Below, in pieces: positions 17,799 to 28,312 of a stretch of 64,000 nucleotides of DNA. The notes below the pieces were generated by a model. The model saw only the letters and a program-made list of their open reading frames with translations, was not told the origin of the DNA and did not search any database. A program made the position numbers and the translations under genes. The stretch's first letter is position 1. The number at the start of each line of letters is the position of its first letter. The DNA is from Bacillus fungorum. GTDB lineage: Bacteria; Bacillota; Bacilli; Bacillales; Bacillaceae_G. Location of the stretch: contig NZ_NWUW01000001.1 of the NCBI RefSeq assembly GCF_002746455.1, positions 310,001 through 374,000 of the forward strand, given 5' to 3'.

Positions 17799-18974
17799 AT
17801 GCATAATGTTGTTATTACAGCTGCAGTTCGTTCGCCAATTGGAACTTTTGGGGGAGCGCTAAAAAATGTAACGCCAGTAGAATTAGCTGTTCCTGTACTT
17901 CAGGAAGCTGTAAAACGAGGCGGGGTAGAACCACACGAAGTTGATGAAGTGATTTTAGGTCATTGTATTCAAAGAACTGATGAAGCAAATACGGCGAGAA
18001 CGGCTGCATTAGCGGCAGGATTTCCTGACACAGTTACAGGTTATACAATCCAACGCCAATGTTCTTCAGGTATGCAAGCAATTATGTCGGCTGCAATGCA
18101 AATTCAATTAGGTGTAAGTGAAGTTGTCGTTGCAGGTGGAGTAGAAGCAATGAGTTCAAGCCCTTATGCATTGAAACAACACCGCTGGGGACAACGCCTA
18201 CAACACGGAGAAATTCGTGATACGGTGTGGGAAGTGTTAGAAGATCCAATTCATCATATTATGATGGGGGAAACAGCGGAAAATTTAGTTGAACAATATG
18301 AAATTACAAGAGAGGAACAAGATGAAGTTGCGCTTCGCAGTCATACATTGGCGCTAAAGGCAATCGAGTCTGGATACTTTGACGATCAAATTGTTCCTAT
18401 TACGATAAAAGAACGTAGAAAAGAAGTAGTATTTTCGAAGGATGAACATCCACGTACAGATATTACAGCAGAAAAATTAGCAGGATTAAAACCAGCTTTC
18501 CGTAAAGATGGATCTGTAACTGCAGGGAATGCATCTGGTCTGAATGATGGAAGCGCGGTTCTAGTATTAATGAGCGAAGAAAAAGCGAAAGAAAAAGGCT
18601 TACAACCGTTAGCTAGAATTGTTGGATATTCAGTAGCTGGAGTAGATCCGAAAATTATGGGTATTGGACCAGCACCAGCAATTCGTAAAGGATTAGAAAA
18701 AGTAGATTGGTCATTAGAAGATGCAGATTTACTGGAAATTAACGAAGCTTTCGCTGCACAATACTTAGCTGTAGAGAAAGAATTAGGCTTAGACCGTGAA
18801 AAAGTGAACGTAAACGGTAGTGGTGTAGGACTTGGACATCCAATTGGTTGTACAGGAGCTCGTATTACAGTAAGTTTAATTCACGAATTAAAAAGACGTG
18901 GTTTAGAAAAAGGAATTGCCTCTTTATGCGTTGGTGGTGGTATCGGGGTTGCCTTATTTATAGAAGCACTATAA
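17799..18974 (+). CDS. Thiolase / acetyl-CoA C-acetyltransferase
   Basis: Thiolase of 391 residues, either joining two acetyl-CoA or cleaving 3-ketoacyl-CoA. Catalytic residues are present: Cys in RQCSSGMQA (~88), His in [10 protein letters not shown] (~347) and Cys in CVGGGIG (~377). [10 protein letters not shown] (~315) is a family signature. Size and motifs fit acetoacetyl-CoA thiolases of Bacillus; whether the role is degradative or biosynthetic is not shown. An AGAGAGGGG site lies upstream. The nearby 3-hydroxybutyrate dehydrogenase-like gene suggests a link to C4 acyl metabolism, but they are 5 kb apart. Confidence 0.9.
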   Translation: MHNVVITAAVRSPIGTFGGALKNVTPVELAVPVLQEAVKRGGVEPHEVDEVILGHCIQRTDEANTARTAALAAGFPDTVTGYTIQRQCSSGMQAIMSAAMQIQLGVSEVVVAGGVEAMSSSPYALKQHRWGQRLQHGEIRDTVWEVLEDPIHHIMMGETAENLVEQYEITREEQDEVALRSHTLALKAIESGYFDDQIVPITIKERRKEVVFSKDEHPRTDITAEKLAGLKPAFRKDGSVTAGNASGLNDGSAVLVLMSEEKAKEKGLQPLARIVGYSVAGVDPKIMGIGPAPAIRKGLEKVDWSLEDADLLEINEAFAAQYLAVEKELGLDREKVNVNGSGVGLGHPIGCTGARITVSLIHELKRRGLEKGIASLCVGGGIGVALFIEAL

Positions 18975-19004
18975 AAAAGAAGCAGCTATTGCTGCTTCTT
19001 TTTT
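18974..19004. terminator. Bidirectional terminator
   Basis: AAAAAAGAAGCAGC and its complement around TATT with T7; it lies between convergent genes. Confidence 0.85.
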
Positions 19005-19729
19005 TACGATTCAAATAGATGATGAAATAATCGATCACGATTTTCAAAGAAAAGTTTTGTTGTTTGGTAATGCTCGGTTTCTTCTAATGTGGATTCGTGA
19101 ATTCCCTCTTGTGTTAAAGAATATATAGTGGATTCAGGATAAGCCATTAAAATAGGAGAATGCGTCGCAATAACAAATTGTGAACCTTGTTCCGCTAGTT
19201 CGTGCATTCGAATGAGCATGGAAAGTTGTCTCATCGGTGATAGAGCTGCCTCAGGCTCATCTAAAATGTATAAACCTTGTCCTGAAAAACGATTCATAAA
19301 TAAGGAGAAGAATGACTCACCGTGTGATTGTTCGTGAAGTGAAACACCGCCATAAGATTTTATAGCATCTATTTCATCAATATAAGAAGCAACATTATAA
19401 AATGATTCAGCACGAAGAAAGAAACCGTCGTTTGGTATATTGAAACTTTTGGAAATTCGAAGGTATTCATGTAAAGATGAATGTGAATCGTTTGTGCTAA
19501 AGCGAAAGTTTTTCGTTCCACCTTCTGCATTAAATCCTAAAGCAATTGCAATTCCTTCTAGTAATGTTGATTTACCCGTTCCGTTTTCCCCAATAATGAA
19601 TGTTACATTTGGGTGGAAAGCTAGTGATTGTAATGTTCGGATAGCGGGTAAACAGTAAGGATATGCAGAGAAACTAGGAATATTTTCTTTTTTTAATGTG
19701 ACATTTTTTAAAAAGGGTACGTCAATCAA
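19004..19729 (-). CDS. AAA/SMC-type ATPase, predicted ATP-binding protein
   Basis: ABC-like P-loop ATPase of 241 residues. Walker A GENGTGKST (~45-53), Walker B LYILDEPEAALS (~150) and a switch histidine ATHSPILM (~190) are clear. The family (stand-alone AAA ATPases resembling SbcC/RecF heads) has no coiled coil here. Partner and substrate unknown. Its gene is followed at 10 bases by nothing on the same strand; upstream on the same strand is a small membrane protein ending 11 bases before its start, so the two may be co-transcribed. Confidence 0.82.
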   Translation of the reverse strand: MIDVPFLKNVTLKKENIPSFSAYPYCLPAIRTLQSLAFHPNVTFIIGENGTGKSTLLEGIAIALGFNAEGGTKNFRFSTNDSHSSLHEYLRISKSFNIPNDGFFLRAESFYNVASYIDEIDAIKSYGGVSLHEQSHGESFFSLFMNRFSGQGLYILDEPEAALSPMRQLSMLIRMHELAEQGSQFVIATHSPILMAYPESTIYSLTQEGIHESTLEETEHYQTTKLFFENRDRLFHHLFES

Positions 19730-19739
19730 TATATAAACC

Positions 19740-20009
19740 TCAATTCATAAAGGATTTTGATTCTAAAAAGGCAGCAAATACAAGTGTAAGACAGCTTGCG
19801 GCTAGAATTGTATACTGAAGTGCGCCAAAACCGAGACCTTCCCAGCCGAAAGTCATCCTCTTCCATATAAAAATGAAAAGAACGCTCATAAAGCCAACGA
19901 GAGCAGGCGTGTATTTTATAATTTTTAAGTGCTTCCATAGAAAAAAGCTGGTGTATGTACTTAAAAACAAGATAAACAGAACAAGAAAAAAGACAAGTGT
20001 TAATGACAC
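19740..20009 (-). CDS. Small membrane protein (YesK-like layout)
   Basis: Eighty-nine residues with three membrane segments (about 3-22, 33-50 and 60-82) and little else. Size and topology resemble YesK-like proteins, but no diagnostic motif is visible. Probable first gene of a two-gene unit with the ATPase. Confidence 0.65.
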   Translation of the reverse strand: MSLTLVFFLVLFILFLSTYTSFFLWKHLKIIKYTPALVGFMSVLFIFIWKRMTFGWEGLGFGALQYTILAASCLTLVFAAFLESKSFMN

Positions 20010-20157
20010 GTAAATCCCTCCTTATTTTCTGAATATTTCATGTGGATTATAACATGTAAAATATCATATTCCAATGTGAAAATAAATATTGCATCAAGAT
20101 CAATTCTCTCGTTATGATAGATGGTATTCTATTGAAAATATGAAGAGGAGTTACAAT

Positions 20158-20370
20158 ATGCCGTTTGCATTTGCACATCCAGCAGCAATTCTTCCTTTTG
20201 CGAAAAAGCATTCTCAATATATTTCAGTAACGGCTCTTATATTTATCGTTCATGCGTTCGTAAATCCCTATTTTCATATTTTCCAAATTGGAGGTATAAT
20301 AGTATCTGGACTGACAAGTTCATTTTGTGGACTTCTCATTGTTTCTATAGTTTACAAGGCAAGGGACTAA
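20158..20370 (+). pseudogene. Internally deleted DUF4184-like membrane protein
   Basis: The first 25 residues, MPFAFAHPAAILPFAKKHSQ then YISVTALI, are the diagnostic start of DUF4184 family proteins, which are usually over 200 residues with several membrane segments. Here the frame jumps after TALI to VHAFVNPYFHIFQIGGIIVS and ends at 70 residues, so most of the family's middle is missing without a frameshift. A GAGGAG site precedes the ATG at 20158; the longer frame from 20089 is unlikely. Probably non-functional. Confidence 0.6.
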
Positions 20371-20407
20371 TTTTATATTCATGAATGATAGTGTTAGGAG
20401 AAATTAT

Positions 20408-21172
20408 ATGATGAAAGCATGGAAAAGTATTTTTGTTTTATGTAGTTTTCTTCTTATGTTAAGTGGTTGCTTCCATCAAGAAGAAAAGAAAGTTGAACCG
20501 AAGAAGAAAGAAGTTATTCCTGAAACAAAGGAGTATGGCGGGCGTGAGCTGAAAAAAGTAGGACAAAAAGTGAAAGAAACAGGGTGGGGTACTTTTAAGT
20601 TAGAACAGATTCATTCTGTGAATCAAACATTTGAAGTAGCGCCAATGAAAATTCACGTACAAGATGTGAAAGTAATCTCATTATCACAGATGAGTAAAGA
20701 GGCAAAAAATACATTAAAAGTATATACGGCATTAACTCCTGAAGAAGTAAAGCGTAGATTAGGAGATAAAGTAAGTCAAGAAGATGCGGATTTATATGCA
20801 TCGCTAAGTGGAACAGAGATTAGTGATACGATTCGTTACGTTGAAATTACATATAAGGTGGAAAATAGCGGGAATAAAAATATGCAATTTTTCTCTATGA
20901 ATGATGTTACGATTAATGATAAGCAACATTTTAAAGTAGCAACGCAAAACTTTTTATATGATGAAGATACGCTCGTTGGTACAAAAAATGTATCAAGAGA
21001 AGACTACAAGCCTGGTGAAACAAGAGATGGTATTATCGGTTTAATACTTGATGATGGAAAAGAAAAGGTAAAGGATATTAAGTTTACAACAGATAATGTA
21101 GTGGCAGGAGATACAGAAACGCAAGATGTTGTAAAAGAGCAACAAACTTTTAATATCTCACTTTCTGAGTAA
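20408..21172 (+). CDS. Lipoprotein with DUF5068-like domain
   Basis: Secreted lipoprotein of about 254 residues. The signal peptide ends in the lipobox LMLSGC (Cys ~21), followed by a charged linker and a beta-rich domain from ~60 (MKIHVQDVKVISLSQ, EITYKVENSGNKNMQFF), resembling the DUF4352/DUF5068 immunoglobulin-like fold. Function unknown; probably on the outer face of the membrane. The start MMKAW at 20408 follows TTAGGAG; the open frame begins at 20381. Confidence 0.75.
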   Translation: MMKAWKSIFVLCSFLLMLSGCFHQEEKKVEPKKKEVIPETKEYGGRELKKVGQKVKETGWGTFKLEQIHSVNQTFEVAPMKIHVQDVKVISLSQMSKEAKNTLKVYTALTPEEVKRRLGDKVSQEDADLYASLSGTEISDTIRYVEITYKVENSGNKNMQFFSMNDVTINDKQHFKVATQNFLYDEDTLVGTKNVSREDYKPGETRDGIIGLILDDGKEKVKDIKFTTDNVVAGDTETQDVVKEQQTFNISLSE

Positions 21173-21194
21173 GATATTTTTAAAAACATGTAAG

Positions 21195-21238
21195 AAAAAA
21201 CAGTCAGCACTTATAATATTATGCTGACTGTTTTTTCT
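21195..21238. terminator. Bidirectional terminator
   Basis: AACAGTCAGCA and TGCTGACTGTT around a 12-base loop, T6 after; between convergent lipoprotein genes. Confidence 0.82.
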
Positions 21239-21650
21239 GTTCTTTTATGTATGAATCTACATTTTGAAAAGGTACCTTAATTTTAAATGCATCTTTTTGT
21301 TCACGAAATTGCTTTTCATTATAGGGGCCAAAACGTTTATTATGCTTTACGTCAATAATCCAATAATGCTCACTTTTTTTATTTGTAATTGCTGCGTCAG
21401 GATTATTCGGATCTGACTTTTCCTCAATTTGTTTTGCAATAATGTATTTATCATCCCAAGCAATGTCTGTAATTTTTGCAGGAATGTATTGTGTGGCATA
21501 TACAGCATCTTGCGTGGGGAAAAGTTCAAATGCATTTCCAGAAGTACGTATGAGTTCATATTCATCGTTAATCGTATAAGTTATATGATTTGTATTTCCA
21601 GCACAACCGGCTAATAGGAAAGCGACGAATAGGATTATCCATTTTTTCAA
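21219..21650 (-). CDS. Small lipoprotein
   Basis: Predicted lipoprotein of 143 residues: KKWIILFVAFLLAGCAG has lipobox LLAGC (Cys ~15). The mature part is unrecognised, with ISDIAWDDKY-type beta repeats; no catalytic motif. The open frame extends to 21686, but AAAGGAGG at 21658-21665 (minus strand) points to a TTG start at 21650. Its 3' end lies inside the shared terminator. Confidence 0.75.
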   Translation of the reverse strand: MKKWIILFVAFLLAGCAGNTNHITYTINDEYELIRTSGNAFELFPTQDAVYATQYIPAKITDIAWDDKYIIAKQIEEKSDPNNPDAAITNKKSEHYWIIDVKHNKRFGPYNEKQFREQKDAFKIKVPFQNVDSYIKEQKKQSA

Positions 21651-21781
21651 TATGGGAACCTCCTTTACAATGCTGTTGTAACACATTGTACAAGAAAAGT
21701 AAGAGAAACGCTAGTTTACAATGTTTTTTAGAAGTGGTACGATGAGACGGGTAAAGAAGGATATGAAGGAGTCGACATAAA

Positions 21782-22237
21782 ATGAAGTTAAAGATGCATC
21801 GTCCAGCGCTTGTAATGAATCGCATAGGTGCTTCCCTAATTGACATGTTTTTAATCTCGGTTATGTATGGTGCAGTAGTAGCTATTATGACCGGAAATTA
21901 TAGTGCTATTTTTAATCGCTTTAATATTAGTTTTGGTGATTATAGATATGATCTTGCAGTAGTTTTTATATTAATGGTGATATATTTTATTTTATTACCT
22001 TTTATTTGGAACGGTGTTACCCTTGGTAAAAAGGTAACGAGAATAAAATTAATTTCACTGAAGAGTGAAAAGTTAACAATACAAACATTAATCATACGAT
22101 TTTTTGTATTGTTATTACCTAACATATTATTACTTGGAATTCCAATGTTATGTAACGTATATATGATGTTATTCCGCAAAGATAATTGTGGTTTTCAAGA
22201 TTTAATTACAAAAACGAAAGTGATAAGTCTTGTATAA
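21782..22237 (+). CDS. RDD-family membrane protein
   Basis: Integral membrane protein of 151 residues. It opens with the RDD signature (RPALVMNRIGASLIDMF) and has three main membrane segments; GVTLGKKVTRIKLIS (~80) is the other conserved block of the family. Function unknown; some RDD proteins have been linked to ion or solute exchange. A GAAGGAG site precedes the ATG and a strong terminator follows. Confidence 0.85.
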   Translation: MKLKMHRPALVMNRIGASLIDMFLISVMYGAVVAIMTGNYSAIFNRFNISFGDYRYDLAVVFILMVIYFILLPFIWNGVTLGKKVTRIKLISLKSEKLTIQTLIIRFFVLLLPNILLLGIPMLCNVYMMLFRKDNCGFQDLITKTKVISLV

Positions 22238-22238
22238 G

Positions 22239-22279
22239 AAAAAGACCTTTTTATACATATTATAAAAAGGTCTTTTTTT
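22239..22279 (+). terminator. Terminator after RDD gene
   Basis: Seventeen-base perfect arms beginning AAAAAGACC around CATAT, then T7. Confidence 0.85.
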
Positions 22280-22413
22280 CTTATTATATATTTTAAAGGG
22301 TATATAATAAGAAAAGGTTAATTCGATATCATTTTTGTTTTTAATAGATTGAAAATTAAGAAAATGTTACAATAATTAAAATAATATCTTTATATAATAA
22401 GGGGGAAATTGAA

Positions 22414-22512
22414 ATGACTGGAGGTAGCGTAATCTTTTGGGGGATTTTAATTTTCATCGGTTTAGTGTTCGATCAGCGTAATAGTAAGAAAAAAGAAGGA
22501 GTAAAAAAGTAA
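22414..22512 (+). CDS. Small single-pass membrane protein, 32 residues
   Basis: MTGGSVIFWGILIFIGLVFD followed by QRNSKKKEGVKK: one membrane helix and a strongly basic tail. A purine-rich AAGGGGGAAA site lies at suitable spacing. The layout is that of small regulatory or assembly membrane peptides; no known family recognised. Preceded by an AT-rich region with a TATAAT at about 22392. Confidence 0.65.
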   Translation: MTGGSVIFWGILIFIGLVFDQRNSKKKEGVKK

Positions 22513-22576
22513 TCGCTTACAAATGAATAAGCAACTTTTCTTGCTTGCAGACTAATCTCATAAAGGAGTATACTGA

Positions 22577-23086
22577 ATGACGGTAAGACTTATAGAAGGG
22601 GTAATGAAAATGAAGCTTGCAGGAAAAGTTGCCATCGTAACTGGCGGTGGCATCGGTATTGGACGTAATACAGCTCTTTTGTTGGCTAAACAAGGCGCAA
22701 AAGTAATTGTGACGGACATTGATCAAGAAAGTGGACAAGCAACAGTGGAGGAAATTACGAATCTAGGCGGAGAAGCACTTTTTGTATCCTATGATATGGA
22801 AAAGCAAGGAGATTGGCAACGCGTAATCAGTATTACTTTGAATGCATTCAGTCGCATTGATATGCTTTTTCAAAATGCTGGTTTATATAAAATAGATTCT
22901 ATATTTTCACGCCAACAAGAGAACGATTCCAATGTACTTTGTATTAATGACGTATGGATAGAGATAAAACAATTAACGTCATCTTTTATGAAACAGCAAG
23001 AAGAAGTGGTGCTGAGTGACTTACCGATTTTCGGTATTATTGGCACGAAAGGACAATCATTTCATACAGTAGAAGCCCTCGTATAA
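22577..23086 (+). CDS. Truncated or divergent short-chain dehydrogenase
   Basis: SDR of 169 residues, about 80 shorter than the family. The NAD-binding half is intact (AIVTGGGIGIG, VIVTDID) and QNAGLY stands for NNAG, but the YxxxK active site and C-terminal lobe are absent; the end (SDLPIFGIIGTKGQSFHTVE) does not resemble an SDR. Two starts are possible: 22577 with AAAGGAGT, or 22604 with AGAAGGGG. It is probably a non-catalytic remnant, though the reading frame is intact. Followed by a weak terminator. Confidence 0.65.
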   Translation: MTVRLIEGVMKMKLAGKVAIVTGGGIGIGRNTALLLAKQGAKVIVTDIDQESGQATVEEITNLGGEALFVSYDMEKQGDWQRVISITLNAFSRIDMLFQNAGLYKIDSIFSRQQENDSNVLCINDVWIEIKQLTSSFMKQQEEVVLSDLPIFGIIGTKGQSFHTVEALV

Positions 23087-23090
23087 TAAT

Positions 23091-23125
23091 GAAAACCGCC
23101 CTCAATATATGTGGACGGTTTTTTT
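23091..23125. terminator. Possible bidirectional terminator
   Basis: AAAACCG and CGGTTTT arms with a long loop, T7; between convergent genes. Confidence 0.6.
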
Positions 23126-23152
23126 GTATGTTATATTGTAGGAAATTATTTT

Positions 23153-24253
23153 TTAACGAATACGTTGTTCGGTTTGGCTATCAAAGAAATGCGCTTTATT
23201 CATATCAAATGCTAGTTTAATTTGGTCACCAGGTGAGAATGTATGTCTTGCATCAACACGTGCTGCAAAATCTTGATTTCCAAGTTTCATATATAAAATA
23301 GATTCAGCACCTAACAATTCAGCAACTTCTATTTTTGTTGTGAAGGCAGTAGATTGTGAAGCTTCTAAAAATAATAGTTCATCATGAATGTCTTCAGGAC
23401 GAATACCTAAAACAATCTCCTTATTTACATAGCCTTGTTCACGTAATAGTTTCATTTTTCCTTCAGTTACTTTAATTTTTATTGCATTGTCTATAACGAA
23501 ATCGGTTTCAGTTAATTTACCACGGAAGAAATTCATCGCTGGAGAGCCGATAAATCCACCAACGAAAATATTTTCAGGTGTTTCATATACTTCTTTTGGA
23601 GTACCGATTTGTTGAATTTTTCCGTCTTTCATAACAACAAGACGAGAAGCCATTGTCATCGCTTCAGTTTGATCATGCGTTACATAAATTGTTGTCGTTC
23701 CAAGGCGGTGGTGTAACTTAGAAATTTCTGAGCGCATTGCAACACGTAATTTAGCGTCTAAGTTAGATAAAGGCTCGTCCATTAAGAACACTTTCGCGTC
23801 TCGAACGATTGCTCTCCCTAACGCAACACGTTGACGTTGTCCACCGGATAAAGCTTTCGGTTTTCTATCTAAATATTGTTCCAGTCCTAAAATTTTTGCT
23901 GCATCTTTCACACGACGATCAATTTCATCTTTTGGTATTTTTCTAAGTTTTAATCCAAATGCCATATTATCATACACACTCATATGTGGATATAGAGCAT
24001 AGTTTTGGAAGACCATTGCGATATCGCGATCTTTTGGAGGGACATCATTCATTAGCTTACCATCAATTGAAAACGCTCCTTTTGAAATATCTTCAAGTCC
24101 AGCCACCATTCGTAATGTTGTAGATTTTCCGCATCCAGAAGGACCGACAAATACGATAAACTCTTTATCTTGAATGTGTAAATTAAAATCTGTTACAGCT
24201 GTTACGTTATTATCATATATTTTATAAATATTTTCTAATTTCAGTTCTGCCAT
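23153..24253 (-). CDS. msmX: Sugar ABC transporter ATPase (MsmX/UgpC type)
   Basis: ATPase subunit of 366 residues that powers maltodextrin uptake. Walker A GPSGCGKST (~37), signature LSGGQRQRVALGRA (~135) and Walker B VFLMDEPLSNLDAKL (~155); the C-terminal ~120 residues form the MalK/UgpC regulatory domain. In Bacillus MsmX often serves several sugar transporters, so it may also work with others outside this window. It is divergent from malL, sharing the intergenic region with three cre/LacI-like operators. No permease lies in the same transcript. Confidence 0.9.
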   Translation of the reverse strand: MAELKLENIYKIYDNNVTAVTDFNLHIQDKEFIVFVGPSGCGKSTTLRMVAGLEDISKGAFSIDGKLMNDVPPKDRDIAMVFQNYALYPHMSVYDNMAFGLKLRKIPKDEIDRRVKDAAKILGLEQYLDRKPKALSGGQRQRVALGRAIVRDAKVFLMDEPLSNLDAKLRVAMRSEISKLHHRLGTTTIYVTHDQTEAMTMASRLVVMKDGKIQQIGTPKEVYETPENIFVGGFIGSPAMNFFRGKLTETDFVIDNAIKIKVTEGKMKLLREQGYVNKEIVLGIRPEDIHDELLFLEASQSTAFTTKIEVAELLGAESILYMKLGNQDFAARVDARHTFSPGDQIKLAFDMNKAHFFDSQTEQRIR

Positions 24254-24277
24254 GGTATTTCCCCCTAGAAATAATTA

Positions 24278-24291
24278 TGCAAACGTTTTCT
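24278..24291. promoter_or_regulatory. cre/LacI-type operator 1
   Basis: TGCAAACGTTTTCT upstream of msmX; fits the CcpA/LacI-family core with central CG. Confidence 0.6.
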
Positions 24292-24336
24292 TTGAGTTCA
24301 TTATAAACTAATAGATTCAAAAAATAAACAAAAAAA

Positions 24337-24350
24337 TAAAACGTTTTCAT
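24337..24350. promoter_or_regulatory. cre/LacI-type operator 2
   Basis: TAAAACGTTTTCAT between msmX and malL; palindromic AAAACGTTTT core. Confidence 0.5.
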
Positions 24351-24408
24351 ACATTGGAAGAATATTAGTAAATTTCGTATGTTTTCTTAGAAAAATAAGA
24401 ATAAAAGT

Positions 24409-24422
24409 TGTAAGCGCTATTT
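24409..24422. promoter_or_regulatory. CcpA cre-like site
   Basis: TGTAAGCGCTATTT; the first ten bases fit the classical TGTAANCGNT, the last CA is replaced by TT. Confidence 0.45.
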
Positions 24423-24455
24423 TAAATTAAGATAGAATCTGTTATCATTCATTAA

Positions 24456-24469
24456 TGAAAACGTTTGCG
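24456..24469. promoter_or_regulatory. cre/LacI-type operator 3
   Basis: TGAAAACGTTTGCG, 44 bases before the malL start; complement of the site before the binding-protein gene. Confidence 0.6.
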
Positions 24470-24513
24470 CCTTAAAAAAGAAAATCGAATTATTAATGAA
24501 ATGGGGTAGCATA

Positions 24514-26190
24514 ATGGAAAAACAGTGGTGGAAAGAAAGTGTAGTATATCAAATTTATCCTCGTAGCTTTATGGATAGTAACGGTGATGGTATAGGTGAT
24601 CTTCGTGGTATTATCTCAAAGCTAGATTACTTAAAAGAATTAGGAATTAATGTAATTTGGTTATCACCGGTATATGAATCTCCAAATGATGATAATGGTT
24701 ATGATATAAGTGATTATTGTAAAATAATGAATGAGTTTGGAACAATGGAAGATTGGGACGAGCTATTACATGAAATGCATGAACGTAATATGAAACTTAT
24801 GATGGACTTAGTAGTGAATCATACTTCTGATGAACATAATTGGTTTATTGAATCACGTAAATCAAAAGATAATAAATATAGAGATTACTATATATGGCGT
24901 CCTGGAAATGATGGAAAAGAACCGAATAACTGGGGAGCAGCCTTTAGTGGATCTGCGTGGCAGTATGATGAAATGACAGATGAATATTATTTACACCTGT
25001 TTTCTAAAAAGCAGCCAGATTTAAACTGGGATAATGAAAAAGTAAGACAAGATGTTTATGAAATGATGAAGTTTTGGTTAGAAAAAGGAATTGATGGATT
25101 CCGTATGGATGTTATTAATTTCATTTCTAAAGAAGAAGGGTTACCAACAGTTGAAACAGATGAAGAAGGGTATGTTTCAGGTCATAAGCATTTTATGAAC
25201 GGTCCAAACATTCATAAATATTTACATGAAATGAATGAAGAAGTATTGTCTAATTATGATATTATGACGGTTGGTGAAATGCCTGGTGTAACGACAGAAG
25301 AAGCGAAATTGTATACTGGGGAAGAACGAAAAGAATTACAAATGGTATTCCAATTTGAACATATGGATTTAGATTCGGGAGAAGGTGGAAAATGGGATGT
25401 GAAATCATGTTCACTCCTTACCTTAAAAGAGAATTTAACGAAGTGGCAAAAAGCATTAGAGCATACGGGATGGAATAGCCTGTATTGGAATAACCATGAT
25501 CAGCCTCGCGTTGTATCTCGTTTTGGTAATGATGCAATGTATCGCACTGAATCTGCGAAAATGTTAGCGACGGTTCTTCATATGATGAAAGGAACACCGT
25601 ATATTTATCAAGGAGAAGAAATCGGAATGACGAACGTTCGATTTGAAACAATTGATGAATATAGAGATATTGAAACGTTAAATATGTACAATGAAAAAGT
25701 GGTAGACCGTGGTGAAGATAGAGGAAAGGTAATGGAATCTATTTATATAAAAGGCCGAGATAATGCTAGAACGCCGATGCAGTGGGATGATAGAGAACAT
25801 GCTGGATTTACAACAGGTGAACCTTGGATTACGGTAAACCCTAATTACAAAGAAATTAATGTGAAACAAGCAATCCAAGATAAAGACTCAATTTTTTATT
25901 ACTACAAAAAATTAATTGAGCTACGCAAAAATAATGAAATAGTTGTGTATGGATCATATGATTTAATATTAGATAATAATCCTTCTATTTTTGCATACGT
26001 AAGAACATATGGAGAAGAACAACTTCTTGTTATTGCAAACTTTACTGCGGAACAATGTGTATTTGAATTACCTAAGAACATTAGTTATAGTGAGGCAGAG
26101 TTATTCATACACAATTACGACGCGGGAAGCGCATTGATAGAAAACATGACATTACGTCCATATGAAGCAATGGTATTTAAATTGAAATAA
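24514..26190 (+). CDS. malL: Oligo-1,6-glucosidase
   Basis: GH13 enzyme of 558 residues that cleaves alpha-1,6 (and short alpha-1,4) links in isomalto- and maltooligosaccharides inside the cell. Length and numbering fit the studied B. cereus enzyme: nucleophile D199 in GFRMDV, acid E255 in VGEMPG and D329 in NNHDQP. DLVVNHTSDEH (~98) is conserved region I. The frame opens at 24496, but MEKQWWKESV at 24514 is the known start. Divergent from msmX, convergent with the neopullulanase gene. Confidence 0.96.
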   Translation: MEKQWWKESVVYQIYPRSFMDSNGDGIGDLRGIISKLDYLKELGINVIWLSPVYESPNDDNGYDISDYCKIMNEFGTMEDWDELLHEMHERNMKLMMDLVVNHTSDEHNWFIESRKSKDNKYRDYYIWRPGNDGKEPNNWGAAFSGSAWQYDEMTDEYYLHLFSKKQPDLNWDNEKVRQDVYEMMKFWLEKGIDGFRMDVINFISKEEGLPTVETDEEGYVSGHKHFMNGPNIHKYLHEMNEEVLSNYDIMTVGEMPGVTTEEAKLYTGEERKELQMVFQFEHMDLDSGEGGKWDVKSCSLLTLKENLTKWQKALEHTGWNSLYWNNHDQPRVVSRFGNDAMYRTESAKMLATVLHMMKGTPYIYQGEEIGMTNVRFETIDEYRDIETLNMYNEKVVDRGEDRGKVMESIYIKGRDNARTPMQWDDREHAGFTTGEPWITVNPNYKEINVKQAIQDKDSIFYYYKKLIELRKNNEIVVYGSYDLILDNNPSIFAYVRTYGEEQLLVIANFTAEQCVFELPKNISYSEAELFIHNYDAGSALIENMTLRPYEAMVFKLK

Positions 26191-26192
26191 GA

Positions 26193-26228
26193 GAAAGCCT
26201 TATACTACTTCGGTATAAGGCTTTTTTG
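26193..26228. terminator. Bidirectional terminator
   Basis: AAAGCCTTATAC and GTATAAGGCTTT around TACTTCG, T6; between malL and the neopullulanase gene. Confidence 0.82.
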
Positions 26229-28004
<1,776 letters not shown>

Positions 28005-28055
28005 TTAATATCTCCATGCATATTGTTCCCTTAAGTATAATAATAAAGCATATGT

Positions 28056-28069
28056 TGCAAACGATTGCT
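28056..28069. promoter_or_regulatory. cre/LacI-type operator 4
   Basis: TGCAAACGATTGCT, 67 bases upstream of the neopullulanase ATG on the minus strand. Confidence 0.55.
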
Positions 28070-28163
28070 TTTTGCATAGCTTTAATATTGCTTATAAGAG
28101 TAGTATTCATTTCATATAAAGTCAATGTATAAAGAGTGTAGTAATAATATTTTTAAATTAATA

Positions 28164-28192
28164 TTTGCAAAATGAATAAAAGAATGTATAAT
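28164..28192 (+). promoter_or_regulatory. Promoter of the maltodextrin transport operon
   Basis: TTTGCA, 17-base spacer, TATAAT. Operator 5 begins 14 bases after the -10 and so overlaps the likely transcription start; operator 6 is in the leader. Confidence 0.65.
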
Positions 28193-28205
28193 GATAGACA
28201 AATAG

Positions 28206-28219
28206 CGCAAACGTTTTCA
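28206..28219. promoter_or_regulatory. cre/LacI-type operator 5
   Basis: CGCAAACGTTTTCA, just downstream of the -10, a position suited to repression. Confidence 0.6.
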
Positions 28220-28259
28220 TAGATTGAGATGTTGTTTGCGCTTCTATTAAACTATCCAA

Positions 28260-28273
28260 TGCAAACGTTTTCA
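28260..28273. promoter_or_regulatory. cre/LacI-type operator 6
   Basis: TGCAAACGTTTTCA, 54 bases from operator 5 and 40 before the binding-protein ATG. Confidence 0.6.
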
Positions 28274-28312
28274 ATTATTAAGGTACATATACAATTCAGG
28301 GAGGTTTTTGGG

